Position numbers and translations under genes: made by a program | Shown here: piece after piece, positions 26,554-34,393 of the stretch | Position numbering within the stretch: position 1 is the stretch's first letter | How the letters are laid out: each line of letters starts with the position of its first letter | Notes under the pieces: model-generated | What the model was told of the DNA's origin: nothing | Databases searched by the model: none | The model's input: the letters and a program-made list of their open reading frames with translations, nothing else | Assembly (NCBI RefSeq): GCF_000300975.2 | Contig: NZ_AEEC02000046.1 | Location: 1 to 34,991 of the forward strand | Reading direction: 5' to 3' | Source: Herbaspirillum frisingense GSF30 | Lineage (GTDB): Bacteria > Pseudomonadota > Gammaproteobacteria > Burkholderiales > Burkholderiaceae_D | Length of the DNA: 34,991 nt

Positions 26554-27234
26554 TTACACTTCGGCCCACTGCCGCAGCAGGTTGTGATAATGCCCGGTCA
26601 GTCCCAGCACTTCATCGGTGTCGCCGATCTGCTGGCGCAGGCTGTAGATGTTGCGGTCCAGTTCGAAGAGCATGCTGCGCTTCCAGTCGTCGCGCACCAT
26701 GCTCTGGGTCCAGAAGAAGGAACAGACGCGGGCGCCGCGGGTGACCGGTTCGACACGGTGCAGGCTGGTGGAGGGATAGACGATCATGTCGCCGGCCGGC
26801 AGCTTGACCTCGTGGGTGCCGTAGGTATCGACCACCACCAGCTCGCCTCCTTCGTACTCATCCGGGTCCGACAGGAACACCGTGGTGGAAACATCGGTGC
26901 GGATGCTGCCGGCGGCATTGGGCAGGTTGCGCACCGAGCCATCGACGTGCAGGCCGTAATGCTCGCCGCCTTCGTAGCTGTTGAACAGCGGCGGCATGGT
27001 CTTCTTGGGCAGGGCGGCGGCGAAGAACAGGGGATTCCTGCGCAGCGCCTCCAGGATGATCTCGCCCAGCTGGAAGCCCAGTGGCGAATGCTCCGACAGT
27101 TGCCGGTTGCGCTTCACCCGTGCGCCCTGGTCGCCGACGGTGGCGCGGCCGTCGATCCAGTCGGCGCGGTCGAGTTCGGTGCGGATGTGGCGCACCTGCT
27201 CGGCGCTGAGGACTTCGGGAATGTGCAGCATCAT
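26554..27234 (-). CDS. piuC: PiuC/YbiX, Fe(II)/2-oxoglutarate-dependent PKHD-type hydroxylase
   Basis: PiuC proteins are cytoplasmic Fe(II)/2-oxoglutarate oxygenases linked to catecholate-siderophore receptors; E. coli has fiu followed by ybiX. Their physiological substrate is not established. The 226-residue protein is the usual length. The iron ligands are at the family positions: His96 and Asp98 in HYGLHVDGS, and His159 in [10 protein letters not shown]. Arg169 in TRGARV is the 2-oxoglutarate-binding residue. The ATG at 27234 is chosen because GGAGAGG lies six bases before it; a start 39 bases further upstream falls in the preceding hairpin. It follows the Fiu-like receptor in the same direction, separated by a terminator-like stem. 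Confidence 0.95.
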   Translation of the reverse strand: MMLHIPEVLSAEQVRHIRTELDRADWIDGRATVGDQGARVKRNRQLSEHSPLGFQLGEIILEALRRNPLFFAAALPKKTMPPLFNSYEGGEHYGLHVDGSVRNLPNAAGSIRTDVSTTVFLSDPDEYEGGELVVVDTYGTHEVKLPAGDMIVYPSTSLHRVEPVTRGARVCSFFWTQSMVRDDWKRSMLFELDRNIYSLRQQIGDTDEVLGLTGHYHNLLRQWAEV

Positions 27235-27262
27235 GATGAACCTCTCCTGTCGCGAATGAAAA

Positions 27263-27285
27263 GGCCCCTCCACGCGGGAGGGGCC
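27263..27285 (-). terminator. Terminator/attenuator between the Fiu-like gene and piuC
   Basis: GGCCCCTCC (27263-27271) and GGAGGGGCC (27277-27285) form a perfect 9-pair stem. On the minus strand it is followed by CTTTTCATTC, immediately before the piuC ribosome-binding site. It can end most receptor transcripts and let a fraction continue into piuC. Confidence 0.75.
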
Positions 27286-27388
27286 GTCAAGTCTGGCTGA
27301 TCCATGAAGGACTCAGCGGACGCCACCACTTTAGGCAAAGTGCATGGCGCCGGGGCTGAGGCAGATCAAATCATCGCCATGGGCAGGG

Positions 27389-29647
27389 TCAGAACTTGAA
27401 GTTGGCGGTGAGCGCCACGGCGCGTGGCGAACCCGGGGTGTAACGATAGCCGCTCTTGTTGATTGCCGCTACGTAGTCCTTGTTGAAAATATTGTAGAGA
27501 TTCAACTGCAGGTCCACGTTCTTGTTCACGACATAACCGAGCATGCTGTCCACCACCCAGTAGGAATTGGCGTACTTGGGCGTGCCGACCGCGCCGTCGG
27601 TGCCGCGCAGCAGCGAGCTGACGTAGCGCGCACCGCCGCCGATGGTGAAGCCTTGCGGCAGGCGGTAGGTGGCCCAGGAGGTGAAGGCCTGCTTGGGGGT
27701 GTAGGCCAGGTTGTTCTCACCCGAAGCGGTGGTGATGGCACCGCTGTCGACCTTGGTGTCCATCCAGGTGTAGCCGGCGGCCACCGAGAGGTTGTTGGTG
27801 ACGTCACCGGTCACGCCCAGTTCGATCCCCTGCACGGTCTTCTTGCCGGTCTGGAAGTAGCGACCGGAGGTGCCGTCCTGTTCGACTTCATTGCTCACTT
27901 CGGTATGGAACACGGCGGCGGTCACGGCCAGCTTCTTGTTCAGCAGATCCCACTTGGTACCCAGCTCGCTGGTCTTGGTCTTCTGCGGCGCGTAGTTGGA
28001 ATTGGCGGCGCTGTTGACCGCGCTGGAGAGCGCGAAGTTGGCGCCACCCGGCGGCTGCTGCGAAGTCGCATACAACGCGTAGATGCTGCTGTAGTCGGTC
28101 GGCTTGAAGATCGCGGCCAGCTTCCAGTTGAACAGGTTGCCCGAGGTCGACAGGTTGGTGATGGTGCCGGCGGCGTTGGAGTAATAGGTGGTGCGATAGT
28201 GGTCTTCGCGGATACCGCCGTTGATCGACCACTGCTCGTTGAACTTCACGGTATCGAACAGGTAGGCCGAGATGGTATCGGTCTTGCCGTCGTTGTAGCC
28301 GGTCGGGGTGATGGTGTAGCTGCCACTGCCGAAGTTGGCGTTCGGGCTGTACAGGTTGGCCGCCGGCAGTGTGCCGCTGCTGGTGAAGGAGGTGGCATGC
28401 TGTTTTTCCTGCGTGAATTCCACGCCGCCCACCAGGGTGTGCTGCAGCGAACCGGTCTTCAGGTTGGCCGTCAGGTTGGTCTGGTTGGTGAGGATCTCAT
28501 TGGACTGGTCCTTGCGGGTGGGCAGGTTGCGGGCCAGGGTCCAGGTCGACAGATTGGTCGCCGAGGGGGTGAGCAGGCCGGTCGCCCGGGTGCTGGTGGC
28601 GGTGCCGGTCGCCATGAAGGAGGTCAGGAAATAATCCTGGGTGGTCTTGGCGTAGCGGGTGGTGTTCTGCAGCTTCAGGTCCTGCGAGAAGTCATGTTCC
28701 ACGCGGGCGGTGAACATGTCGGAGGTGACCTTGTCGTAGTCGTTCACATTGCCGTAGAAGTTGCTGGAACCCACGCGCGGGGCGCTGGAGATGTACGGAC
28801 GGGCCGGATCCGGCGAGGTATAGCCGGGCAGGCCGATGGTCGGCACACCGCCGTCGGGGACGTTGTCCTGGTCGATGTGCAGGTAGTTCAGGAACACCCG
28901 GGTCGGACCGTTCAGGCCGAAGGCCAGCGAGGGCGCGATGCCGTAGCGGTCATTCTTGACTTCATGGCGACCGGGGACGCCGCTGTCCTGCTTCATCAGG
29001 TTCAGGCGCAGGGCGATGCCGCGGTCTTCATCCAGGACCTTGTTCCAGTCGGCGGTACCGCGCTTCTGGTTCCAGCTGCCATAGGTGGTGGAGGCGTTGA
29101 AGAAGTTGCTCATCTCGGCCTGCTTGGTCACCAGGTTGATGGAACCGGTCGGCGAGCCACGGCCGTTGTCGGTGCCGGCCGGACCCTTCAATACTTCCAC
29201 CTGCTGGATGTTGAACATGTCGCGCGAGATCGACCCGAGGTCGCGCACGTTGTCCACGAAGATGGCGCTGGAGCTGTCGAAGCCGCGCATGTAGATGGCG
29301 TCGCCGGTGCTGGTATTGCCATTTTCACCGAGATAGAAGGTGCTCACGCCGGGGCTGTTGCGCAGCGCCTCGGTCAGGGTGGTGGCGCCTTGCTGGTCGA
29401 TCAGTTGCTTCTTGATGACGGTCAGGGTCTGCGGGGTATCCACCAGCGGCTGGCTGTATTTGGTGGAGGAGGCCTTGTCGGCCTTGTAATCCGATTCCTG
29501 GGCGGCGGTCACTTCCACCTTGGGCAGGGTGCTGGTCTGGGCGTGGACGCCGACGGCGGGCAGCAGCAGGGCGCCGGCAACGGCGGCGGACAGGCGGGTC
29601 GAAGCAAACGCGGGCTGCGCGTGCTTGCGGCTCTTGATGTAGCTCAT
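27389..29647 (-). CDS. fiu: Fiu-like TonB-dependent catecholate siderophore receptor
   Basis: This is an outer-membrane, TonB-powered receptor, probably for ferric catecholate compounds by resemblance to Fiu. The 752-residue precursor has a signal peptide ending VGVHA (residue 36), a TonB-box-like LPKVEVTAA, and a plug domain (about 60-180). The plug contains YSQPLVDTPQTLTVIKKQLI, IYMRGFDSSSAIFVDNVRDL and QVEVLKGPAGTDNGRGSPTG. The barrel ends in the aromatic FKF typical of outer-membrane proteins. It is the upstream partner of piuC, like fiu-ybiX in E. coli. A Fur-box-like site and TATAAT lie about 175-210 bases upstream, and a hairpin sits directly before the start codon. A close paralogue lies at 30207-32462. 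Confidence 0.94.
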   Translation of the reverse strand: MSYIKSRKHAQPAFASTRLSAAVAGALLLPAVGVHAQTSTLPKVEVTAAQESDYKADKASSTKYSQPLVDTPQTLTVIKKQLIDQQGATTLTEALRNSPGVSTFYLGENGNTSTGDAIYMRGFDSSSAIFVDNVRDLGSISRDMFNIQQVEVLKGPAGTDNGRGSPTGSINLVTKQAEMSNFFNASTTYGSWNQKRGTADWNKVLDEDRGIALRLNLMKQDSGVPGRHEVKNDRYGIAPSLAFGLNGPTRVFLNYLHIDQDNVPDGGVPTIGLPGYTSPDPARPYISSAPRVGSSNFYGNVNDYDKVTSDMFTARVEHDFSQDLKLQNTTRYAKTTQDYFLTSFMATGTATSTRATGLLTPSATNLSTWTLARNLPTRKDQSNEILTNQTNLTANLKTGSLQHTLVGGVEFTQEKQHATSFTSSGTLPAANLYSPNANFGSGSYTITPTGYNDGKTDTISAYLFDTVKFNEQWSINGGIREDHYRTTYYSNAAGTITNLSTSGNLFNWKLAAIFKPTDYSSIYALYATSQQPPGGANFALSSAVNSAANSNYAPQKTKTSELGTKWDLLNKKLAVTAAVFHTEVSNEVEQDGTSGRYFQTGKKTVQGIELGVTGDVTNNLSVAAGYTWMDTKVDSGAITTASGENNLAYTPKQAFTSWATYRLPQGFTIGGGARYVSSLLRGTDGAVGTPKYANSYWVVDSMLGYVVNKNVDLQLNLYNIFNKDYVAAINKSGYRYTPGSPRAVALTANFKF

Positions 29648-29657
29648 GGCAAGGTTC

Positions 29658-29686
29658 CGAGAGAAGTTGTTTTGGGTTCTCTTGGC
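29658..29686 (-). promoter_or_regulatory. Start-proximal leader hairpin of the Fiu-like gene
   Basis: On the minus-strand transcript CCAAGAGAA pairs with TTCTCTCGG (one A-C mismatch, 11-base loop), ending 10 bases before the ATG. The same stem, one arm unchanged, precedes the paralogue at 32473-32500. The only ribosome-binding-site-like bases (CGGAA) lie at the end of the 3' arm, so folding could limit translation. Confidence 0.5.
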
Positions 29687-29819
29687 TGGCTATGAGTCGG
29701 ACGGGCGGCCGGTCGGTCAGCGGGGACCCGGCCTGCACCGCCGCAATGGCTGGCGAGTACGTGTTTTTTTGTTATCTGATATCGCTCGTTGTCTAACAAC
29801 TGGATACAAGATATTTACA

Positions 29820-29857
29820 ATTATAAAAGACACTCTAAATAAAAGTGATTCTTATTC
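29820..29857 (-). promoter_or_regulatory. Fur-regulated promoter of the Fiu-like receptor gene
   Basis: AATAAAAGTGATTCTTATTC (29838-29857) matches the AT-rich GATAAT-type repeats of Fur boxes: its reverse strand reads GAATAAGAATCACTTTTATT. TATAAT on the minus strand lies at 29820-29825, so the box covers the expected -35 area. Iron-bound Fur would block this promoter. The transcript leader would be about 165 bases. Confidence 0.7.
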
Positions 29858-30093
29858 GTAAAAATTTTATTTCGGGGCTCCAACGCGATGCTGGGATTGC
29901 TCGGAAAGCCTCGTCACGGCCTGATTTTTGCCGTGCAAGCGCGCATGGTCTGCGTTGTCTCAGTGTTGTACAAAGAACACGGACGGGATTGGTCAGTAAT
30001 GGGCAAGCGCCGGTAATCCGGCTTGAGAAGGCGTTTCCGCCAGTCTCGGAGGCGAAGAGGAAGAGGGGGAGAGAAGGAGTGGGTGGAGGGAGA

Positions 30094-30120
30094 GCGGTGA
30101 CGACAGAACGTCGTCACCGC
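30094..30120 (-). terminator. Terminator hairpin of the second receptor gene
   Basis: GCGGTGACGAC (30094-30104) and GTCGTCACCGC (30110-30120) are a perfect 11-pair stem with a 5-base loop, about 87 bases past the receptor stop. The minus-strand tail is pyrimidine-rich (TCTCCCTCC) rather than a pure T-run. Confidence 0.6.
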
Positions 30121-30206
30121 AAGCTTAGGGCCAGCTAGTTAGTTTGCTTCACTCGAAATCAATTCGAAGTGCACTATGCTGCCCCGATTCAACACGATGC
30201 CGCGGC

Positions 30207-32462
30207 CTAGAACTTGAAGTTGCCCGTCAGCGCAAAGGCGCGTGGAGCGCCCGGCGTGTAACGGTAGCCGCTCTTGTTGATGGAGGCGGCGTAGTCCTTG
30301 TTGAACAGGTTGGTGACGTTGAACTGCAGGTCCACCGTCTTGTTGAACACATAGCCGGCCATGGCGTCGGCCACCACATAGGCGTCGGTCCGGGTGGGTG
30401 TGCCGATGGCGCCGTCACGTCCGCGCCGCAGACCACCCGAATAGCGCAGGCCGCCACCCACCACGAAGCCCTGTGGCAGGCGCCAGCTGGCCCAGCTGGT
30501 GAAGGATTGCTGCGGCGTGTAGTTCAGGACGTTCTCGCCGCTGGCGGTGACGATCCTGCCGCTCTCGACGGTACTGTTCATGCGGCTGTAGCCGGCGGTG
30601 AGCGAGAGGTTGGGCGTCAGTTCACCGCTCACGCCCAGTTCCACGCCCTGGTTGCGCTTCTTGCCGGTCTGGAAATAGACACCGCTGGCTTCATCCTTCT
30701 CCACCTCGTTGCTGACTTCGGTGCGGAACAGGGCGGCCGTCAGCAGCAGTTTGCGGTCCAGGATTTCCCATTTGCTGCCGACTTCTGCGGTGCGGGTCTT
30801 CTGCGGTGCGTAGTCGGGGTTGGATGCGCTGTCCTTGCTGGCGCTGAGGTTGAAATTGGCACCGCCCGGGGGCTGCTGCGAAGTCGCCATCAGGGCATAG
30901 AGGCTGCTGTTGCGGGTCGGCTTGAAGACGCCGGCCAGCTTCCAGTTCAGCAGGTTGCCGGAGGTCTTGAGCTGGGTGGGGCCGTTCTGGTTGAGGTTGA
31001 AGAAGCGGGTGCGATAGTGGTCTTCGCGCAGGCCGACGGTGACGGAGAAGCGTTCATCGAACTTGACGGTGTCCAGCAGGTACAGCGAAGCGGTGTCGGT
31101 CTCGCCCTTGTTGCGGCCGCTGACGTTGATCCTGAGCTTGCTGTCGTCGAAACGCGGATCGGGCGCATACAGGTTGGCATCCGGGCGCGGGCCACCGCTG
31201 GCGGTGAAGGAAAACGCATCCTGGCGTTCGCTGCTCAGTTCCAGTCCGCCCACCAGGGTGTGCTGCAGGGGACCGGTAGCGAGCTCGGTACTCACATGGG
31301 TCTGGTTGCTGAGGATATGGTTGGCCTGATCACGCCGGTTGATCAGCTGGCGGCCCAGCAGCCAGGTGGAGCGGTCGTTGATCGAAGGTGTCTTCAGGCC
31401 GGTGTCGAAGCGGCTGCTCTTCGCGCCCGTGGCGAGGAAGGAACTGAGGCGGTAGTCCTGGTCGGTGCGGGCATAGCGGGTGCTGTTCTGCAGCTTCAGT
31501 TGCGGTGAGAAGTCGTGCTCCACGCGCAGGGTGTACATGTCGGCGTTGACGCGGTCATAGTCGTCGACATGACCGTAGAAGTTGTGCGGATTGACCCTGG
31601 GTGCCTGGCTCAGGAAGGCGCGCGCGGGGTCGGGCGAGCTGTAACCGGGCAGGCCGATGGTGGAGACACCGCCATCCGGGCGGTTGTTCTGTTGCATGTG
31701 GAGGTAGTTCAGGAAGATACGGGTCGGGCCGTTCAGGCCCCAGGCCAGCGAAGGCGCGATACCGTCGCGGCTGCTGTGGACTTCATGGCGGCCCGGTACG
31801 CCGCTGTTCTGCTTCATCACATTCAGGCGCAGCGCCAGGCCGCGGTCGTTGTCCAGCACCCGGTTCCAGTCCACCGTGGCGCGCTTCTGGTTCCAGCTGC
31901 CGTAGGTGGCCGAGGCGCTTAGCGCATCGGCCAGTTCGGGCTGCTTGGTGACCAGGTTGATGGAGCCGGTCGGCGAGCCGCGCCCGTTGTCGGTGCCGGC
32001 CGGGCCTTTCAATACTTCCACCTGCTGCAGGTTGAAGACATCGCGCGAGATCGCGCCCAGGTCGCGCACGTTGTCCACGAAGATGGCGCCGGAGGCGTCG
32101 AAGCCGCGCATGTAGACCGTGTCGCCGGTGCTGGTGCTGCCGTTCTCGCCGAGGAAGAAGGTGCCCACGCCGGGCGTGTTGCGCAGGGCCTCGGTGAGCG
32201 AGGTCGCGCCCTGCTGCTCCATCAGCGGGCGTTTGATGATCTGCAGGGTTTGCGGAGTATCGACCAGCGGCTGGGAGTATTTGGGGGAGGCCGAGCGCTC
32301 GGCCTTGTAGGGCGATTCCCGCGCGGCATCGACCTGCAGGCCCGGCAACTGGCTGCCGCCGGCCTGGGCATGGGCGGCCACGGCGGGTAGCAGCAGGGCA
32401 CTGGCGAGTGCGGTGCGCAGGCGGGTAGGGGTGGGGTGTTTGCGACTCTTGATCAGGCTCAT
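30207..32462 (-). CDS. TonB-dependent catecholate siderophore receptor, Fiu-like paralogue
   Basis: A second outer-membrane TonB-dependent receptor of the Fiu type, 751 residues, co-directional with the first. The signal peptide ends VAAHA (residue 32). The plug carries the same 20-residue run QVEVLKGPAGTDNGRGSPTG, and the C-terminus NKSGYRYTPGAPRAFALTGNFKF nearly repeats its neighbour. The two differ mostly in the barrel loops (for example residues about 400-520), where ligand specificity usually resides. The pair probably arose by tandem duplication, since similarity extends into the leader hairpin. A TATACT -10 is possible at 32638-32643, at the same distance from the ATG as in the paralogue, but no Fur-like box is evident. 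Confidence 0.94.
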   Translation of the reverse strand: MSLIKSRKHPTPTRLRTALASALLLPAVAAHAQAGGSQLPGLQVDAARESPYKAERSASPKYSQPLVDTPQTLQIIKRPLMEQQGATSLTEALRNTPGVGTFFLGENGSTSTGDTVYMRGFDASGAIFVDNVRDLGAISRDVFNLQQVEVLKGPAGTDNGRGSPTGSINLVTKQPELADALSASATYGSWNQKRATVDWNRVLDNDRGLALRLNVMKQNSGVPGRHEVHSSRDGIAPSLAWGLNGPTRIFLNYLHMQQNNRPDGGVSTIGLPGYSSPDPARAFLSQAPRVNPHNFYGHVDDYDRVNADMYTLRVEHDFSPQLKLQNSTRYARTDQDYRLSSFLATGAKSSRFDTGLKTPSINDRSTWLLGRQLINRRDQANHILSNQTHVSTELATGPLQHTLVGGLELSSERQDAFSFTASGGPRPDANLYAPDPRFDDSKLRINVSGRNKGETDTASLYLLDTVKFDERFSVTVGLREDHYRTRFFNLNQNGPTQLKTSGNLLNWKLAGVFKPTRNSSLYALMATSQQPPGGANFNLSASKDSASNPDYAPQKTRTAEVGSKWEILDRKLLLTAALFRTEVSNEVEKDEASGVYFQTGKKRNQGVELGVSGELTPNLSLTAGYSRMNSTVESGRIVTASGENVLNYTPQQSFTSWASWRLPQGFVVGGGLRYSGGLRRGRDGAIGTPTRTDAYVVADAMAGYVFNKTVDLQFNVTNLFNKDYAASINKSGYRYTPGAPRAFALTGNFKF

Positions 32463-32472
32463 GTCAGGTTCC

Positions 32473-32500
32473 GAGAGAGGGGTTGCGAAATCTCTTGGCT
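32473..32500 (-). promoter_or_regulatory. Start-proximal leader hairpin of the receptor paralogue
   Basis: On the minus strand CCAAGAG pairs with CTCTCGG around a loop different in sequence from the paralogue's, 10 bases before the ATG. The stem is retained while the loop has changed, as expected of a functional RNA fold. Confidence 0.45.
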
Positions 32501-32663
32501 GGCGATGAGGGGGGCGGGCGGGGCAGGCGTCGACGCCGCTCCCGCGCGCTTGCCGACGTGTGGCTGGCGATCAGATATCAGGGATGTCCGGCCGCTGGCT
32601 GGAAGACCTCACGGGTCATGGCAAGCCGGAACGGGCGAGTATAGGAAGCGGGGAGGGAAAAGG

Positions 32664-32696
32664 AACTCCTGCAAATTTCGATTTTTTGCAGGAGTT
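32664..32696 (-). terminator. Terminator of the Tsx-like gene
   Basis: AACTCCTGCAAA (32664-32675) and TTTGCAGGAGTT (32685-32696) are perfect 12-base complements around a 9-base loop, about 100 bases past the Tsx-like stop. Minus-strand tail CCTTTTCCC; plus-strand tail TTTGCGG. It probably works in both directions. Confidence 0.75.
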
Positions 32697-32797
32697 TTTG
32701 CGGCGGTTCTTGATTGGCGAGAGCAGATTTCCGGCGTCGATTTTCTTCAATCAGATTCGTCTGAAAGCGCGAAGGGCATCCGGATGCGCCAGGGTGA

Positions 32798-33616
32798 TCA
32801 GAAGTGGTATTCCACCCGCACCATCGGCGTCTTGGCCAGCGAGCCGGGGACAGTGGAAGGGTTGCCGAACTTGTTGCGCCAGTACTGGTATTCCAGCCCC
32901 AGGCGCAGGCTGTTCTTGCCCATGCCCAGGCGATTGCCGAGGTCATACATCAGTTGGGTATCGATGTTGAACTCGGGCGCGGTGGCACCGCCGAATTCAT
33001 TCTTGCCCTTGGCCGCGATGTAGTTCAGGTAGCCTTCGAAGCCCCAGCCGGAACTACCCAGCGGGATGCCCCAGGCCAGGTTCAGCATGGGGTGCGTGTC
33101 ATAGCTGTAGCGGCTGCTGATGCCCTTGGGCTGGTTGCTTTCGAACAGGGCCAGCAGGCTCACGTTGAGAAAACCCGGGACATCCATCATCAGCGTCGGG
33201 CCGATGACCCACATGCGCTTCTTCGAGGCATAGCTGTTGTCGTTCTTGGTATTCCAGTCCAGGCCCAGGGTCAGACCGACGCCGCGTGCCGGGCCGAAAG
33301 CCAGATCGCGGCCGCTGATCTTGCCCAGGTCCAGGGTGTGGCGGTAGGTGAGATAGGCTTCCTGGGCGTTGTCGTCCTTGCGGTCGGACATCAGCAGGTC
33401 GATATTGAGGAAGTTGGTGCCGTACCGGTAGCCGCTGCTGTGGGTGAAGTTGAGGATGTTCTTGCTGATGTCCTGGCTGTTGTAGGGTTCGGCAAAGCGG
33501 GTGCCGTAGCGATAGCCGATGGCATTGTCGGACCAGTCGGCGGCGTGGGCGGCGGTCGCCGACAGCGCCAGGATGCTGGCCAGTGAGGTGCGCCGGGACA
33601 GGAATGGGATGGGCAT
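32798..33616 (-). CDS. Tsx/OmpK-like nucleoside-specific outer-membrane channel
   Basis: Tsx-type proteins are outer-membrane beta-barrels that pass nucleosides; here the channel would admit purine nucleosides or bases to the periplasm. The 272-residue precursor has a signal peptide (MPIPFLSRRTSLASILALSA, cut near AHA at residue 25) and the Tsx/OmpK opening DWSDNAIGYRYGTRFAEPYN. KNILNFTHSSGYRYGTNFLN and repeating amphipathic strands follow, and it ends VRVEYHF with a terminal Phe. AGGAGA lies six bases before the ATG. It is divergent from uraH, and its location within a purine gene group supports a purine role. The exact substrate is inferred. Confidence 0.88.
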   Translation of the reverse strand: MPIPFLSRRTSLASILALSATAAHAADWSDNAIGYRYGTRFAEPYNSQDISKNILNFTHSSGYRYGTNFLNIDLLMSDRKDDNAQEAYLTYRHTLDLGKISGRDLAFGPARGVGLTLGLDWNTKNDNSYASKKRMWVIGPTLMMDVPGFLNVSLLALFESNQPKGISSRYSYDTHPMLNLAWGIPLGSSGWGFEGYLNYIAAKGKNEFGGATAPEFNIDTQLMYDLGNRLGMGKNSLRLGLEYQYWRNKFGNPSTVPGSLAKTPMVRVEYHF

Positions 33617-33926
33617 GAAGTCTCCTCCAGTAAGTGGATAAAATTTTTATAGAGATAGTGTCGTCGTGAGGTACGGCACCGGCATGGATGGGCCGGCAGG
33701 CCGGCCTGGCAGGGCGCTCCTGTTGGGAGCGTTGGCATGGCGGCGGGGTGGATCGGCGCTGTGACCTGCATCGGGTGTCTTCCCCGATTTGGCGGCGGCA
33801 GCGCGGTAAGGCATTATGTCCGCTGCATCGATGGCGGGTATAAGCGCACTCGTATAGGCATCGCCGCCCGGCGGTATATCATCGGCCGGCATCGCAATTC
33901 AAATCAGATAGGGAAAGGACAGCAAC
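33617..33926. other. Divergent promoter region, Tsx-like gene / uraH
   Basis: No gene is supported. ATAAAA-T-TTTTAT (33638-33650) is a perfect AT-rich palindrome 22-34 bases upstream of the Tsx-like ATG and may include its -10. CGCTCC (33715-33720) and GGAGCG (33726-33731) form a small hairpin. The rest is GC-rich without a clear uraH promoter. Confidence 0.45.
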
Positions 33927-34280
33927 ATGGGCAAACTGAGCACGCACGTGCTGGATATCACCAGGGGCAAGCCCGGCGCGGGTGTGAAGCTGGCGCTGTA
34001 TGCGGTGGCGGAGGGAAGCAAGACCCTGCTCAAGCAGGCCGTCACCAACAGCGATGGCCGCTGCGACGAACCGCTGCTGGCCGGCGACGCACTCAAGGTC
34101 GGCAAGTATGAACTGGTGTTTGCGGCCGGCGATTACTTCGCGGCCCAGGGCGTGGAGCTGCCGCAACCGCGCTTTGTCGATGAGGTGGTGATCGCCTTCG
34201 GCATCGCCGATGCGACGCAGAACTATCATGTGCCGCTGGTGGTGTCGCCCTGGGCCTATTCGACTTATCGCGGGAGTTGA
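33927..34280 (+). CDS. uraH: 5-hydroxyisourate hydrolase (transthyretin-like)
   Basis: UraH hydrolyses 5-hydroxyisourate, the PuuD product, to OHCU, the substrate of the UraD domain at 18334-20097. The 117-residue protein is full length. It begins MGKLSTHVLDITRGKPGAGV and has the active-site residues His7, Arg45 (NSDGRCDEPLL) and His101 (NYHVPLVVSP). It ends with the family signature YRGS (114-117). There is no signal peptide, so it is cytoplasmic. AAAGGA precedes the ATG. It is transcribed alone, divergent from the Tsx-like gene and convergent with the carbonic anhydrase gene, with a strong terminator between. Confidence 0.97.
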   Translation: MGKLSTHVLDITRGKPGAGVKLALYAVAEGSKTLLKQAVTNSDGRCDEPLLAGDALKVGKYELVFAAGDYFAAQGVELPQPRFVDEVVIAFGIADATQNYHVPLVVSPWAYSTYRGS

Positions 34281-34312
34281 TCGGCAGAAGCCGATTCATC
34301 CATGCAGTCGAT

Positions 34313-34347
34313 AAAAAATCCGGTCTTCGCAAGAAGCCGGATTTTTT
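34313..34347. terminator. Bidirectional terminator between uraH and the carbonic anhydrase gene
   Basis: AAAAAATCCGG (34313-34323) and CCGGATTTTTT (34337-34347) form the stem, with a run of six T on each strand. It lies 33 bases after uraH and 47 bases after the stop of the convergent gene. Confidence 0.93.
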
Positions 34348-34393
34348 GTTGGGCGCGTGGTTTCGAGGGAGACCAGCGCGCCGAGCGCGGAAA

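Larger units (their letters stand above)
29648..30206. other. Intergenic region between the two siderophore receptor genes
   Basis: No gene is supported. From left to right it holds a start-proximal hairpin (29658-29686), a GTTGTctaACAAC palindrome (29788-29800), a TATAAT -10 with an overlapping Fur-like box (29820-29857), and the terminator hairpin of the upstream receptor gene (30094-30120). A plus-strand open frame at 29845-30138 has no ribosome-binding site or recognisable product and starts in the Fur-like site. Confidence 0.6.
32463..32797. other. Upstream region of the receptor paralogue / downstream of the Tsx-like gene
   Basis: No gene is seen. It holds the leader hairpin (32473-32500), a possible TATACT -10 (32638-32643, minus strand), and a strong hairpin (32664-32696) that would end the Tsx-like transcript. 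No GATAAT-type Fur repeats are recognised near the putative promoter. Confidence 0.5.

Noticed and set aside
27344..29695. Plus-strand open frame of 783 codons opposite the Fiu-like receptor
   Set aside because: Shadow of the receptor gene; the receptor's signal peptide, plug and C-terminal Phe are convincing.
29845..30138. Plus-strand open frame of 97 codons between the receptor genes
   Set aside because: No ribosome-binding site; it starts inside the Fur-like promoter element and runs through a terminator hairpin.
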